A stretch of 64,000 bases of DNA from Pelomonas caseinilytica. GTDB lineage: Bacteria; Pseudomonadota; Gammaproteobacteria; Burkholderiales; Burkholderiaceae_C. Shown here piece by piece: positions 1-9,003 of the stretch. Every line of letters starts with the position of its first letter. Position 1 is the first letter of the stretch. The notes beneath the pieces were generated by a model, which did not search any database, had not been told where the DNA came from, and worked only from the letters and a program-made list of their open reading frames with translations. The translations under genes and the position numbers were made by a program. The DNA lies in the NCBI RefSeq assembly GCF_021353235.1, contig NZ_JAJTWT010000002.1, positions 620,001-684,000 of the forward strand, read 5' to 3'.

Positions 1-10
1 GGGCGGAAAT

Positions 11-51
11 AGGTCAGACCAAAATTCGTGAAAACTCTCTGGTCTTACCAA
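11..51. promoter_or_regulatory. Two FadR-type palindromic sites upstream of the GH42 gene
   Basis: Two copies of a TGGTCT-ACCA palindrome lie here: AGGTCAGACCAA at 11-22 and TGGTCTTACCAA at 40-51. Related copies occur at 41114-41125, 41181-41192 and 47827-47839. The TGGTNNNACCA pattern is the known operator type of FadR-subfamily GntR regulators; the regulator that reads it is not identified in this window. They stand 70-110 bp upstream of the first glycosidase gene, a plausible promoter position. Confidence 0.55.
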
Positions 52-74
52 TTTACACTGAGGTTTAATCGATT

Positions 75-90
75 GATTTATCGACAAATC
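75..90. promoter_or_regulatory. LacI-type operator candidate
   Basis: GATTTATCGACAAATC is a near-perfect 16-bp palindrome with a central CG, as is usual for LacI-family operators. Sister copies occur at 41012-41027 and 47782-47797, the last one in the upstream region of the lacI-type gene itself. It lies 34 bp before the chosen start of the GH42 gene and would control the plus-strand glycosidase operon. Binding by the local LacI protein is inference. Confidence 0.6.
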
Positions 91-123
91 TCCTACCCTC
101 CTCTCATTCGACGCCCACCGTCC

Positions 124-2184
124 ATGAAGCCTTCGAGAATCCACGCCCTGGTGCTCGCCCTGCTGCTGTCCGCAGGCCACGCAAGCGCTGCCGATCTCCC
201 GCCCGGCTGGCCTGGCGCCGGCCAGCTCTTCGTCGGCACCAACTACCAGCCCTTCGACCGCAGCCGGGAGCAGATCGAGCGCGACATCGAGCGCATGAAG
301 GCCGCCGGCATGAAGGTCGTGCGCTTCGGCGACCTGTCCTGGGACTCCTTCGAGCCCGCCGAGGGCCAGTTCGACTTCCGCCTCGCGGACTGGATCATGG
401 ACCGCATGCAGGCCGCCGGCCTCAAGGTCCTCCTCGACATCCCCGGCCAGCCGGCGCCGCGCTGGCTGCATCACAAATACCCAGGGGTCGACATCGTCAA
501 CGCGGCCGGTACGCGCCTCGCGCCGGCCGAGCGCTACATGGACAACACCAGCGACCCGGACTACCGCCGCCTGCTGGTGCGCCTGGCCGACACCCTGCTC
601 AAGCGCTATGCCAGGCATCCGGCCCTGTTCGCCGTGGGCTACAACAACGAGAGCGGCAACGGCATGCTGTCGTACTCCGAGGCCGACCGGCAGCGCTTCA
701 TCGCCTGGCTGCAAAAGAAGTACGGCACGCTCGACGCGCTGAACAAGGCCTGGGCCACCCAGCGCTGGTCGCGCCGCTTCGGCCAGTGGGACGAAGTCAC
801 CCTGCCCTACCAGGACGGCCCCGGCGCCTACGAGCCCAATCTCGACCTGCGCCGCTTCTGGTCTCAGCAGACCATCGAAGTGCTGGAGCTGCTCGACGCC
901 TCCCGCCGCCGCCACGCGCCCGACAAGCCCACCATCTCCAACCTCTGGGACAGCGCGCCCCGCAAGGGCTTCGACTACTTGTCCAGCTACCGCGGCTATG
1001 CAAGCTACGGCGCCATGGGCTTCTATCCCGGCGACCCGCTGTACGCGGCCTTCGAGGCCACCATGATGCGCGCCGGCATGGACACGCCCATCTGGTTCAA
1101 CGAGTTCACCGCCGGCGGCACCGGCTACTACGGCACCCGCGGACGCTCGCGCATGTGGGCGCACTTCGGCCTGGCGCTCGGTGCGCAGGCCGTCATGCCC
1201 TGGACCTGGCACAGCCACCACGGCGGCGAGGAGCAGGCCCTCTTCGGCCTCATCGACCATGACGACCGCCCCTCGTGGAAGCTCGGCGAGTTCGCCACCA
1301 TCGCCAAGGAGTTCGCCCAGTTGGAGAAGCTCGGCTTCCCGCGCCTGCAAAAGCCCCAGGTCGCCATCGCCTACGCCTTCGACAACATCATCGCCACCAA
1401 CCCGCCCAAGGGCATCTCCAACAGCGTCGCGCCCTACATCAACCCGGGCTACCACAAGCAGATGCTGGGCGCCTACGAGCCGCTCTACAAGGACAACGTC
1501 GACGTCGCCGTCATCCACATCGGCCACGAGGACCTGAGCCGCTACAAGCTGGTCATCGTGCCCGGCATGTATCTGCTGGACCGGGCCTCCACCGACAACC
1601 TGCGCAAGTTCGTCGCCGCCGGCGGCACGGCGCTGATGACGGCGCAATCGGCCAAGGTCAATGACTTCAACCAGTGGCACACCACGCCCCTGCCCGGCGG
1701 CCTGACCGACGTCTTCGGCCTGCGCACCAACGAGTTCTACAACGTCGGCGACGTGACCGTCCGCTATGCCGACGCGCCCGATGCGGAGTTCAAGGGCAAG
1801 GGCCTGGCGCCGGTCGAAGTGCTGGAGCCCTCCACGGCCCAGGCGCTGGCGCGCATCGTCAACGCCGACGGCCAGCCGCCGGCCATCACCGTCAACCGCT
1901 TCGGCAAGGGCCAGGCCATCTACCTGGCCACCTCGGGCCAGCCGCAGTTGCTGGCGCCTCTGTACCGGCGCCTCTACACCGAGCTCGGCATCGAGCGCGG
2001 CCCCGCCACGCCCGAGGGTGTCATCGCCCGCACCGTGCAGGGCCGCGCCTACTACGTGAACACCACCGGCGACACCAAGGACATCGCCATCACCGGCACG
2101 CGCAAGGGCCTGATCGGCGGCCAGACCTGGACCGGCACGCTCAAGCTCGCGCCGCTCGGCGCCGAACTGCTCGACTCGCCATGA
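124..2184 (+). CDS. GH42 beta-galactosidase, secreted
   Basis: 686-residue glycoside hydrolase of family 42 (A4 beta-galactosidase type), which removes terminal beta-galactose from oligosaccharides. The chosen ATG gives a clean signal peptide (MKPSRIHALVLALLLSAGHA, cleaved near residue 22); an in-frame reading to 28 would put the operators inside the gene and spoil the signal. The TIM barrel carries the acid/base Glu176 in YNNESGN and the nucleophile Glu327 in WFNEFTAGG. A trimerisation-like middle domain and a small C-terminal beta domain follow. In this setting it probably removes galactose from xyloglucan or pectic side chains in the periplasm. Its stop overlaps the next start as ATGA, so the two genes are translationally coupled. 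No clear Shine-Dalgarno is visible. Confidence 0.9.
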   Translation: MKPSRIHALVLALLLSAGHASAADLPPGWPGAGQLFVGTNYQPFDRSREQIERDIERMKAAGMKVVRFGDLSWDSFEPAEGQFDFRLADWIMDRMQAAGLKVLLDIPGQPAPRWLHHKYPGVDIVNAAGTRLAPAERYMDNTSDPDYRRLLVRLADTLLKRYARHPALFAVGYNNESGNGMLSYSEADRQRFIAWLQKKYGTLDALNKAWATQRWSRRFGQWDEVTLPYQDGPGAYEPNLDLRRFWSQQTIEVLELLDASRRRHAPDKPTISNLWDSAPRKGFDYLSSYRGYASYGAMGFYPGDPLYAAFEATMMRAGMDTPIWFNEFTAGGTGYYGTRGRSRMWAHFGLALGAQAVMPWTWHSHHGGEEQALFGLIDHDDRPSWKLGEFATIAKEFAQLEKLGFPRLQKPQVAIAYAFDNIIATNPPKGISNSVAPYINPGYHKQMLGAYEPLYKDNVDVAVIHIGHEDLSRYKLVIVPGMYLLDRASTDNLRKFVAAGGTALMTAQSAKVNDFNQWHTTPLPGGLTDVFGLRTNEFYNVGDVTVRYADAPDAEFKGKGLAPVEVLEPSTAQALARIVNADGQPPAITVNRFGKGQAIYLATSGQPQLLAPLYRRLYTELGIERGPATPEGVIARTVQGRAYYVNTTGDTKDIAITGTRKGLIGGQTWTGTLKLAPLGAELLDSP

Positions 2185-4481
2185 GGGCGGCTGCCTCGGC
2201 GCTGCTGACCCTGGCCGCAGCCCTGGCCGTGCCGGCCTGGGGCGCCGCGCCGGTACTGCGCGTGGCCGACGTGGCCGCGCTGCGCGAGGCGCTCGCAACC
2301 GTGGCTGCCGGCGGCCAAACCCGCCGCATCGAACTGGCCGCCGGCCGCTACGCGCTGGACGCACCGCTGCAGCTCGACGAGCGCCACTCCGGCCGCGCCG
2401 GTGCGCCGCTGGAGATCGCCGCGGCGCCGGGCGCGCGCGTCGTGCTCTCGGGCGCCGTGCCGCTGCCGCCCCTGGCCTGGCAGGCCTGGCGCGACGGCAT
2501 CTGGCGCGCGCAGCTCACGGGCCGCGGCTTCCAGCGCCTGTGGCTGGGCGAGCACGAACTCACCCGAGCCCGTTACCCCAACCTCGACCCGCGCCAGCCC
2601 ATGGGCGGCACCGCGGCCGATGCCACGGCCCCCGAGCGCATCGCCCGCTGGCAGGACCCCACCGGCGGCGTGCTGCATGCCATGCACGGCCTCGACTGGG
2701 GCGGCGTGCAGGTGCCCATCCTCGGCAAGAAGCCCGATGGCAGCCTGGACTTCGGCCCCCAGGTCGGCAACAACCGCGTCCATGAGCCGGATGCCAGGCG
2801 GCGCTGGGTGGACAACATCCTCGAGGAGCTGGACGCGCCCGACGAGTGGTACCTCGACACGCGCGGCGGCTGGCTCTACGTCAAGCCCGCCTCGGGCCGG
2901 ACGCCCGCGCGCGGCTTTCGTGCCAGCGCCACCGAGGCGCTGGTGCGCATCGAGGGCCGCGGCGGCCACGAGGCCCACGACATCCGCCTGCAAGGCCTCG
3001 TCTTCGAGGACACCGAGCCCACCTTCCTCAAGGCCACCGAACCCCTGCTGCGCTCGGACTGGAAGTTCCACCGCGTCGGCGCCGTCACCATCGAGAACGC
3101 CCGCGGCGTGTCCGTCGAGGACGGCGACTTCCGGGCGCTGGGTGGCCATGCCGTGGTCGTCAACGGCCGGGCCGAGGCCGTGCGCATCGCCGGCAACCAC
3201 ATCCACGACATCGGCGGCTCGGCCATCGCCTTCGTCGGCCGGCCGGGCGCCGTGCGCTCGCCGCTGTACGAGTACGGCGAGCGCCTGGAGCTGGCCGCCA
3301 TCGACCCCTTGCCCGGCCCGCGCAGCGACGACTATCCCAAGGACAGCGAGGCCGTCGACAACCTCGTCCACGACATCGGCCACGTCGACAAGCAGGCTGC
3401 CGGCATCGAGATCGCGATGGCGGCCCGCATCACCGTCGACCACAACACCCTCCACCACCTGCCGCGCGCCGCCATCAACGTCGGCGACGGCACCTGGGGC
3501 GGCCACGTCATCAGCCACAACGACGCCTTCGACACCGTGCTGGAGACCGGCGACCACGGCAGCTTCAACAGCTGGGGCCGTGACCGCTGGTGGCACCCCG
3601 ACCGCGCCGAGATGGACCGCCGCGTCGCCGCCCATCCCGGGCTGACGGCACTGGACCCGCTCGCCCCCATCGTCATCCGCCGCAACCGCCTGCGCTGCGA
3701 CCGCGGCTGGGACATCGACCTCGACGACGGCTCGTCCAACTACCTCATCGAGCAGAACCTGCTGCTGGCCGGCGGCCTCAAGCTGCGCGAGGGCTTCCGG
3801 CGCATCGTGCGCAACAACATCCTGGTCAACGGCGGCTTCCATCCGCATGTGTGGTTCAAGGACAGCGGCGATGTCTTCGAGGCCAACATCGTCATGCGCG
3901 CCCATGCGCCGGTGAACATCCAGCACTGGGGCCTGCGCGTGGACGGCAATGCCTTCACGCGCGAGGCCGACCTGCGTCAGGCCCGGGCCGCGGGCACCGA
4001 CGCCCACTCCATCGCCGCCGACCCCGGCTTCGCCGACCCGACCGCGGGCGACTACACCGTCACCAACGCCAAGCTGCTGCGGGCCATCGGCTTCCAGAAC
4101 TTCCCGATGGACGACTTCGGCGTGCGGCCGGCGCGGCTGCGGGCGCTGGCGGCCCAGCCGCCCCTGCCCAGGCCGGACGCCGCCGCGGTCGAGGTGGCCC
4201 TTGAAGCCCCGCGCACGCTGGCCAACGGCCTCACCGTAAAGACCGTGCAGACCTTGGGCGAGCAGTCCGCCGCCGGCCTCGGCCGCCCGGCCGGCGTCCT
4301 CGTGCTGGCCGTGCAGCCCGGCAGCGCGGCCGAGCGTGCCGGCTATCGGGCGCGAGACGTCATCGTCGCCACCGCCTCGGGCAGCGCCATCGACGACGTG
4401 GCCGCCCTGGCCGCGCTGACGACACCCGGCGAGTGGGTCCTCGTCCGCAACCAGGCGCGGCTGCGCCTTCCCAGTCCATGA
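2181..4481 (+). CDS. Parallel beta-helix glycosidase/lyase-like protein with C-terminal PDZ domain
   Basis: 766-residue secreted protein starting at the ATG that overlaps the previous stop (ATGA). A signal peptide of about 23 residues is followed by a long right-handed parallel beta-helix (roughly 30-640). The helix has the repeated hydrophobic/Asn ladder seen in GH120, GH141 and pectin-lyase-like families. A short C-terminal domain (about 685-765, with GVLVLAVQPGSAAERAGY) reads as a PDZ fold. The exact family cannot be fixed by eye. Its place between GH42 and GH2 genes argues for an exo-acting enzyme on plant cell-wall side chains, for example beta-xyloside or fucoside. The PDZ domain could hold a peptide tail or anchor it to an envelope protein. 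Confidence 0.75.
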   Translation: MRAAASALLTLAAALAVPAWGAAPVLRVADVAALREALATVAAGGQTRRIELAAGRYALDAPLQLDERHSGRAGAPLEIAAAPGARVVLSGAVPLPPLAWQAWRDGIWRAQLTGRGFQRLWLGEHELTRARYPNLDPRQPMGGTAADATAPERIARWQDPTGGVLHAMHGLDWGGVQVPILGKKPDGSLDFGPQVGNNRVHEPDARRRWVDNILEELDAPDEWYLDTRGGWLYVKPASGRTPARGFRASATEALVRIEGRGGHEAHDIRLQGLVFEDTEPTFLKATEPLLRSDWKFHRVGAVTIENARGVSVEDGDFRALGGHAVVVNGRAEAVRIAGNHIHDIGGSAIAFVGRPGAVRSPLYEYGERLELAAIDPLPGPRSDDYPKDSEAVDNLVHDIGHVDKQAAGIEIAMAARITVDHNTLHHLPRAAINVGDGTWGGHVISHNDAFDTVLETGDHGSFNSWGRDRWWHPDRAEMDRRVAAHPGLTALDPLAPIVIRRNRLRCDRGWDIDLDDGSSNYLIEQNLLLAGGLKLREGFRRIVRNNILVNGGFHPHVWFKDSGDVFEANIVMRAHAPVNIQHWGLRVDGNAFTREADLRQARAAGTDAHSIAADPGFADPTAGDYTVTNAKLLRAIGFQNFPMDDFGVRPARLRALAAQPPLPRPDAAAVEVALEAPRTLANGLTVKTVQTLGEQSAAGLGRPAGVLVLAVQPGSAAERAGYRARDVIVATASGSAIDDVAALAALTTPGEWVLVRNQARLRLPSP

Positions 4482-4493
4482 GCGCCGGTTGAA

Positions 4494-6968
4494 ATGAATC
4501 CCACGATGAACCGCCTGCTAGCCCTCGCCTTTCTGACCCTCTCCCTGGCCGCCTCGGTCCGGGCCGCCCCGCTGCGCGAGACGCTGTCGCTCGACGAGGG
4601 CTGGCGCTTCCACCTGGGCGACATCGCGCGCGAGTCCTTTCCCGGCGGCCAGGGCGTCAATCTCTACGGCCCCGACATCACCTACCACGGCGCCAAGGCC
4701 GGCAGCGCCTGGGGTGCGGCGGCGCGCGGCTACGACGACAGCGGCTGGAAGCGGGTGGACCTGCCGCATGACTGGGTCGTCGAGCAGCCCTTCGACGAGA
4801 AGGCGCTCAAGCAGCAGGGCTACCGTCCGCGCGGTATCGGCTGGTACCGGCGCACCTTCAAGCTGTCGCCCGCGGACCGCGGCAAGAACCTGGAGCTGCA
4901 GCTCGACGGCGCGGCCACCCACGCAACGGTCTACTTCAACGGCAGCGAGGTCCAGCACAACTGGAGCGGCTACAGCTCCATGTACGTCAACCTCACGCCG
5001 ATGGCGCGCTATGGCGACGACATCAACACCATCGCCGTGCGGGTGGACGCCGCGGACACCGAGGGCTGGTGGTACGAAGGCGGCGGCCTCTACCGCCATG
5101 CCTGGCTGGTCAAGCGCAGCCCGCTGCACATCGCCACCGACGGCGTCCATGCCAATCCCGTCAAAGCGACAGACGGCCAATGGGTGATCCCGGCCGAGGT
5201 GACGCTGGCCAACACCGGGCCCGAAGTGGCTTCGGCCCGGGTGGAGGTCGCGGTGTTCGATGCAGCGGGCCAGCGCGTCGCAGGCGGCAGCTCGGCGGCC
5301 GTCAGCGTCGTGCCCCAGGGCGAGGCGCTCGCCAAGCTCACCGTCCGCGTGACGGCGCCCAGGCTCTGGTCGATCGACGCGCCGAATCTCTACACCGTGC
5401 GCACCACCGTGCTGCGCGACGGCAAGCCGGTCGATGCGGTCGATACGACGGCCGGCTTCCGGACGATCCGCTTCGATGCGAAGCAGGGCTTCCTGCTCAA
5501 CGGCCAGCCGCTCAAGCTCAAGGGCACGAGCAACCACCAGGACCACGCCGGTGTCGGCGTCGCCATGCCCGACTCGCTGTGGGAGTTCCGCCTGCGCAAG
5601 CTCAAGGAGATGGGCTCGAACGCCTACCGCACGGCCCACAACCCGCCGGCCAAGGAACTGCTGGATGCCGCGGACCGGCTGGGCATGCTGGTCATGGACG
5701 AGACGCGGCACTTCAACGCCTCGACGGAATACCTGCAGCAACTCCGCTGGTTGGTGCGCCGCGACCGCAACCACCCCAGCGTCATCCTGTGGAGCCTGTT
5801 CAACGAGGAAGGGCTGCAGGGCACCGAGGAGGGCATGGAGATGGCGCGCGTGATGAACGCCGTGGTCAAGCAGCTCGATGCCACGCGGCCCACGACCGGC
5901 GCTCAGAACAAGGGCCACCTGGGGCCCGACGGCAAGGCCAACCCGAAGAACGCCGCCCAGGTGCTCGACGTGGTGGGCATCAACTACGAGGCCGACCTCT
6001 ACGACAAGATCCGCGCCGCCTACCCGGACAAGCCCATCGTCAGCACCGAGGACACCTCCCAGGTCATGACGCGCGGTGAATACACCACCGACTGGAAGCA
6101 GGTCGTGGCCTCCTACGACGAGGTCTTCCCCGGCTGGGCCGCCACCAGCAGCGCCCGCAACTCGTGGGAGGCGATCATGAAGCAGACGTCCTTCGCCGGC
6201 GGCTTCTCCTGGACTGGCTTTGCCTACCGCGGCGAACCTACGCCCTACGGCTGGCCCTCGGCCAGTTCGCACTTCGGCGCGCTGGACCTCTGCGGCTTCC
6301 CCAAGACCGAGTTCTTCGTCCGGCAGGCGATGTTCGTGAAGGACAGGCCCGTGCTGACCCTCGTCCCCCACTGGAACTGGGCCGGCAAGGAAGGCCAGAA
6401 CATCAAGGTGCTGGGCCTGACCAATGCCGAGACGGTGGCGTTGTCGCTCAACGGCCAGCTCGTCGAGGAAAAGAAGGTCGACCCCTTCAAGATGGTGGAG
6501 TGGCAGGTGCCCTACGCGCCCGGGCGGCTCGAAGCGGTCGCGAAGAAGGCGGGCCGGGAAGTGGCACGTTTCGCCGTGGAAACCACCGGCGCTCCCGTCG
6601 CACTGCGCCTGGCGCCCGACCGCAAGGCGCTGGCTGGCGACGGCCGCGATGCGGTGCCGGTGACCGTCGAGGCCGTCGACGCGCAAGGCCGACCCGTGCC
6701 GACGGCCAACCTCGCCGTCGAGTTGGCGCTCCGTGGGCCAGGCGCCAACATCGGCGTGGGCAATGGCGACCCGAACAGCCACGACCCGGAGAAGGGCAAC
6801 CGGGTCAGGATCTACAACGGCCTGGCGCAGGTCATCCTGCAGAGCCGGCGCGACAGCGCGGGCGACCTCGTGCTGCGCGCCACCGCGGCCGGCCTCAAGG
6901 CCGCCGAAACCACCATCGAGGTCAGGGCCGTGCCGGCGATGGCCGCCGTGCCGGTGCTGGCGCCCTGA
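4494..6968 (+). CDS. GH2 beta-galactosidase, DUF4982-type
   Basis: 824-residue family 2 glycoside hydrolase with a signal peptide (RLLALAFLTLSLAASVRA). Domain order: jelly-roll sugar-binding domain (about 30-210), Ig-like domain (215-325), TIM barrel (330-610), then DUF4982-like and Ig-like C-terminal domains. The acid/base is Glu438 in LFNEEG and the probable nucleophile Glu519 in VSTEDTS. This architecture is typical of periplasmic beta-galactosidases in polysaccharide loci. It starts 12 bp after the upstream gene; a second ATG at 4506 is possible. It ends before a strong inverted repeat that may separate it from the GH127 gene. Confidence 0.9.
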   Translation: MNPTMNRLLALAFLTLSLAASVRAAPLRETLSLDEGWRFHLGDIARESFPGGQGVNLYGPDITYHGAKAGSAWGAAARGYDDSGWKRVDLPHDWVVEQPFDEKALKQQGYRPRGIGWYRRTFKLSPADRGKNLELQLDGAATHATVYFNGSEVQHNWSGYSSMYVNLTPMARYGDDINTIAVRVDAADTEGWWYEGGGLYRHAWLVKRSPLHIATDGVHANPVKATDGQWVIPAEVTLANTGPEVASARVEVAVFDAAGQRVAGGSSAAVSVVPQGEALAKLTVRVTAPRLWSIDAPNLYTVRTTVLRDGKPVDAVDTTAGFRTIRFDAKQGFLLNGQPLKLKGTSNHQDHAGVGVAMPDSLWEFRLRKLKEMGSNAYRTAHNPPAKELLDAADRLGMLVMDETRHFNASTEYLQQLRWLVRRDRNHPSVILWSLFNEEGLQGTEEGMEMARVMNAVVKQLDATRPTTGAQNKGHLGPDGKANPKNAAQVLDVVGINYEADLYDKIRAAYPDKPIVSTEDTSQVMTRGEYTTDWKQVVASYDEVFPGWAATSSARNSWEAIMKQTSFAGGFSWTGFAYRGEPTPYGWPSASSHFGALDLCGFPKTEFFVRQAMFVKDRPVLTLVPHWNWAGKEGQNIKVLGLTNAETVALSLNGQLVEEKKVDPFKMVEWQVPYAPGRLEAVAKKAGREVARFAVETTGAPVALRLAPDRKALAGDGRDAVPVTVEAVDAQGRPVPTANLAVELALRGPGANIGVGNGDPNSHDPEKGNRVRIYNGLAQVILQSRRDSAGDLVLRATAAGLKAAETTIEVRAVPAMAAVPVLAP

Positions 6969-6980
6969 AGACCAAACAAA

Positions 6981-7040
6981 GCCACAGAGGCACAGAGAGG
7001 GCGGGATGAAGGTTCCTCTGTGTCTCTGTGCCTCTGTGGC
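6981..7040. repeat. Perfect 18-bp inverted repeat, REP-like hairpin
   Basis: GCCACAGAGGCACAGAGA at 6981-6998 is repeated exactly as its reverse complement at 7023-7040 with a 24-bp loop. It lies 12 bp after the GH2 stop and 73 bp before the GH127 start, in an otherwise empty 145-bp gap. There is no following T-run, so a classical terminator is not certain; an mRNA-stabilising or REP-type element is equally possible. Confidence 0.75.
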
Positions 7041-7113
7041 TGTGTTCTCTTCCCGCACGGCACCTCGTCTTGCATGCGTCGCGGGTGCCGCGAATGCGGA
7101 ATGGAAAACTGAC

Positions 7114-9003
7114 ATGACTGATCGACGTGACTTCCTGGCCGGCTCCGCCGTAGCGCCGCTGCTGGCCGCCCTGTTGCCCGAGGCCCGCGCCGCACAACCG
7201 GCTGCACGCGGCCACGACGTGCGGCCCTTCGCCCTGTCCCAGGTGCGCCTGCTGCCGGGCCTCTTCGAGACCGCGCAGGCGCTGGACCAGCGCTACCTGC
7301 GCTCGCTCAACGCCGACCGGCTGCTGCACGGCTTTCGCGTCAACGCGGGGCTCGTGCCCAAGGCCGCACGCTACGGCGGCTGGGAATCCCAGGAGCTCTG
7401 CCCGGGCCATACCCTGGGCCACTACCTGAGCGCCTGCGCCATGATGGGCGCGTCCAGCGGTCAGGCCGACTTTCACCGGCGCGTGGCCTACGTGGTGGAC
7501 GAGCTGCAGGCCTGCCAGCAGGCGTCCGGAAGCGGCCTGGTATGCGCCTTCCCCGACCGCGATACGCAGCTGCGCAACGCCATCGCGGGTCGGTCGGTCA
7601 CCGGCGTGCCCTGGTACACCATGCACAAGATCCTGGCCGGCCTGCGCGACGCCCACCTGCATGCCTCGAATCCCCGCGCCCTGCCCGTCATGGTGCGTCT
7701 GGTGGACTGGATGCTCGACGCCACGCGGGACCTCGACGAGCTGCGCTTCCAGAAGATGCTGGACCTGGAACACGGCGGCATGAACGAGGCGCTGGTGGAC
7801 CTGCACGCGCTCACCGGCGACCCACGCCACCTGCAGCTGGCGCAGCGCTTCAGCCACCGCGCGTTGCTCGATCCCCTGGCCGAAGGCCGCGACACGCTGG
7901 ACGGCCAGCACTCGAACACCCAGATTCCCAAGGTGATCGGCTTCGCGCGACTGGCCGAAGCCACCGGCGAGCCGCACTACGGCCGGGCCGCTCGCTACTT
8001 CTGGGGCACCGTGGTGCACCGGCGCTCCTTCGCCACCGGAGGCAACGGCGACGCCGAGCACTTTTTCCCAGTGGACGAGACGCCCAAGCACGTGTCGTCG
8101 GGCCGAACCATGGAGACCTGCTGCACCTACAACATGCTGCGGCTCACACGTGCGCTGTTCAGCGCCGCCCCTGCGGTGGGCTATGCGGACTACCACGAGC
8201 TCGCCCTGTTCAACGGCATCCTCGCCTCGCAAGACCCCGACAGCGGGATGGTGACGTACTTCCAGCCCGTCGCGCCCAGCCGTCCGAAGCTGTACGGTTC
8301 GCCCGAGCGCTCATTCTGGTGCTGCACCGGCACCGGGCTGGAGAACTTCGCCAAGCTGGGCGACTCGATCTACTTCCACGACGGCCAGGCGCTCTACGTC
8401 AACCTGTTCATCGCCTCGACGCTCGACTGGGCGGAGCAGCGCGTCCGCGTGCGGCAGACCACGGTCTTCCCCGACGAGCCTCGCACGCGCCTGGCCATCG
8501 ACGCCGCCACGCCGACCCGCTTCACCCTGCGCCTGCGCCATCCCGGCTGGTGCCCGCGACTTACCGTGCGGCTCAACAGCCGCCCGCTGCTGGAGAACGT
8601 AGACCCCGGCCGCTACGTTGAAATCGACCGCCTCTGGCGCCAAGGCGACGTGCTCGAGCTGGACCTGCCGATGCCGCTGCGTATGCAGCTGCTGCCCGGG
8701 GCCCCGGACATCGCGGCGGTCATGACCGGCCCGATCGTGCTCGCGGCCCGGCTGGGTGCAAAAGACTTCGGCCCCGGGGACGACGTCGGCCCGGACAACG
8801 GGTACTGGGGCCACCGGCTGGAGTCGAAGGCACCCCTGCCGCGCCTAGCGCTGGCCGGACGCGCGCTGGATCAGGCCGTGCGGCCTGGCCATGCGCCCCT
8901 GGTCTATAGAACCCGGGCCGATGAGACAGGCCGCGAAGTCGAGCTGGTGCCCTTCCACCGCATCGCGCATGAGCGCTACAGCCTCTACTGGAAGATCAGC
9001 TGA
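7114..9003 (+). CDS. GH127 beta-L-arabinofuranosidase
   Basis: 629-residue family 127 (former DUF1680) enzyme that removes beta-linked L-arabinofuranose. The Met at 7114 opens a Tat-like leader (DRRDFLAGSAVAPLLAALLP); longer readings run through the hairpin upstream. The (alpha/alpha)6 barrel holds the metal/nucleophile set known from HypBA1: Glu334 and Cys336 in METCCTYN, and Cys403-Cys404 in FWCCTGTG. The catalytic Cys would be Cys403. The gene ends TGATG, its stop sharing the A with the ATG of the next GH2 gene. In xyloglucan or arabinan side chains it would act together with the neighbouring galactosidases. Confidence 0.9.
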   Translation: MTDRRDFLAGSAVAPLLAALLPEARAAQPAARGHDVRPFALSQVRLLPGLFETAQALDQRYLRSLNADRLLHGFRVNAGLVPKAARYGGWESQELCPGHTLGHYLSACAMMGASSGQADFHRRVAYVVDELQACQQASGSGLVCAFPDRDTQLRNAIAGRSVTGVPWYTMHKILAGLRDAHLHASNPRALPVMVRLVDWMLDATRDLDELRFQKMLDLEHGGMNEALVDLHALTGDPRHLQLAQRFSHRALLDPLAEGRDTLDGQHSNTQIPKVIGFARLAEATGEPHYGRAARYFWGTVVHRRSFATGGNGDAEHFFPVDETPKHVSSGRTMETCCTYNMLRLTRALFSAAPAVGYADYHELALFNGILASQDPDSGMVTYFQPVAPSRPKLYGSPERSFWCCTGTGLENFAKLGDSIYFHDGQALYVNLFIASTLDWAEQRVRVRQTTVFPDEPRTRLAIDAATPTRFTLRLRHPGWCPRLTVRLNSRPLLENVDPGRYVEIDRLWRQGDVLELDLPMPLRMQLLPGAPDIAAVMTGPIVLAARLGAKDFGPGDDVGPDNGYWGHRLESKAPLPRLALAGRALDQAVRPGHAPLVYRTRADETGREVELVPFHRIAHERYSLYWKIS

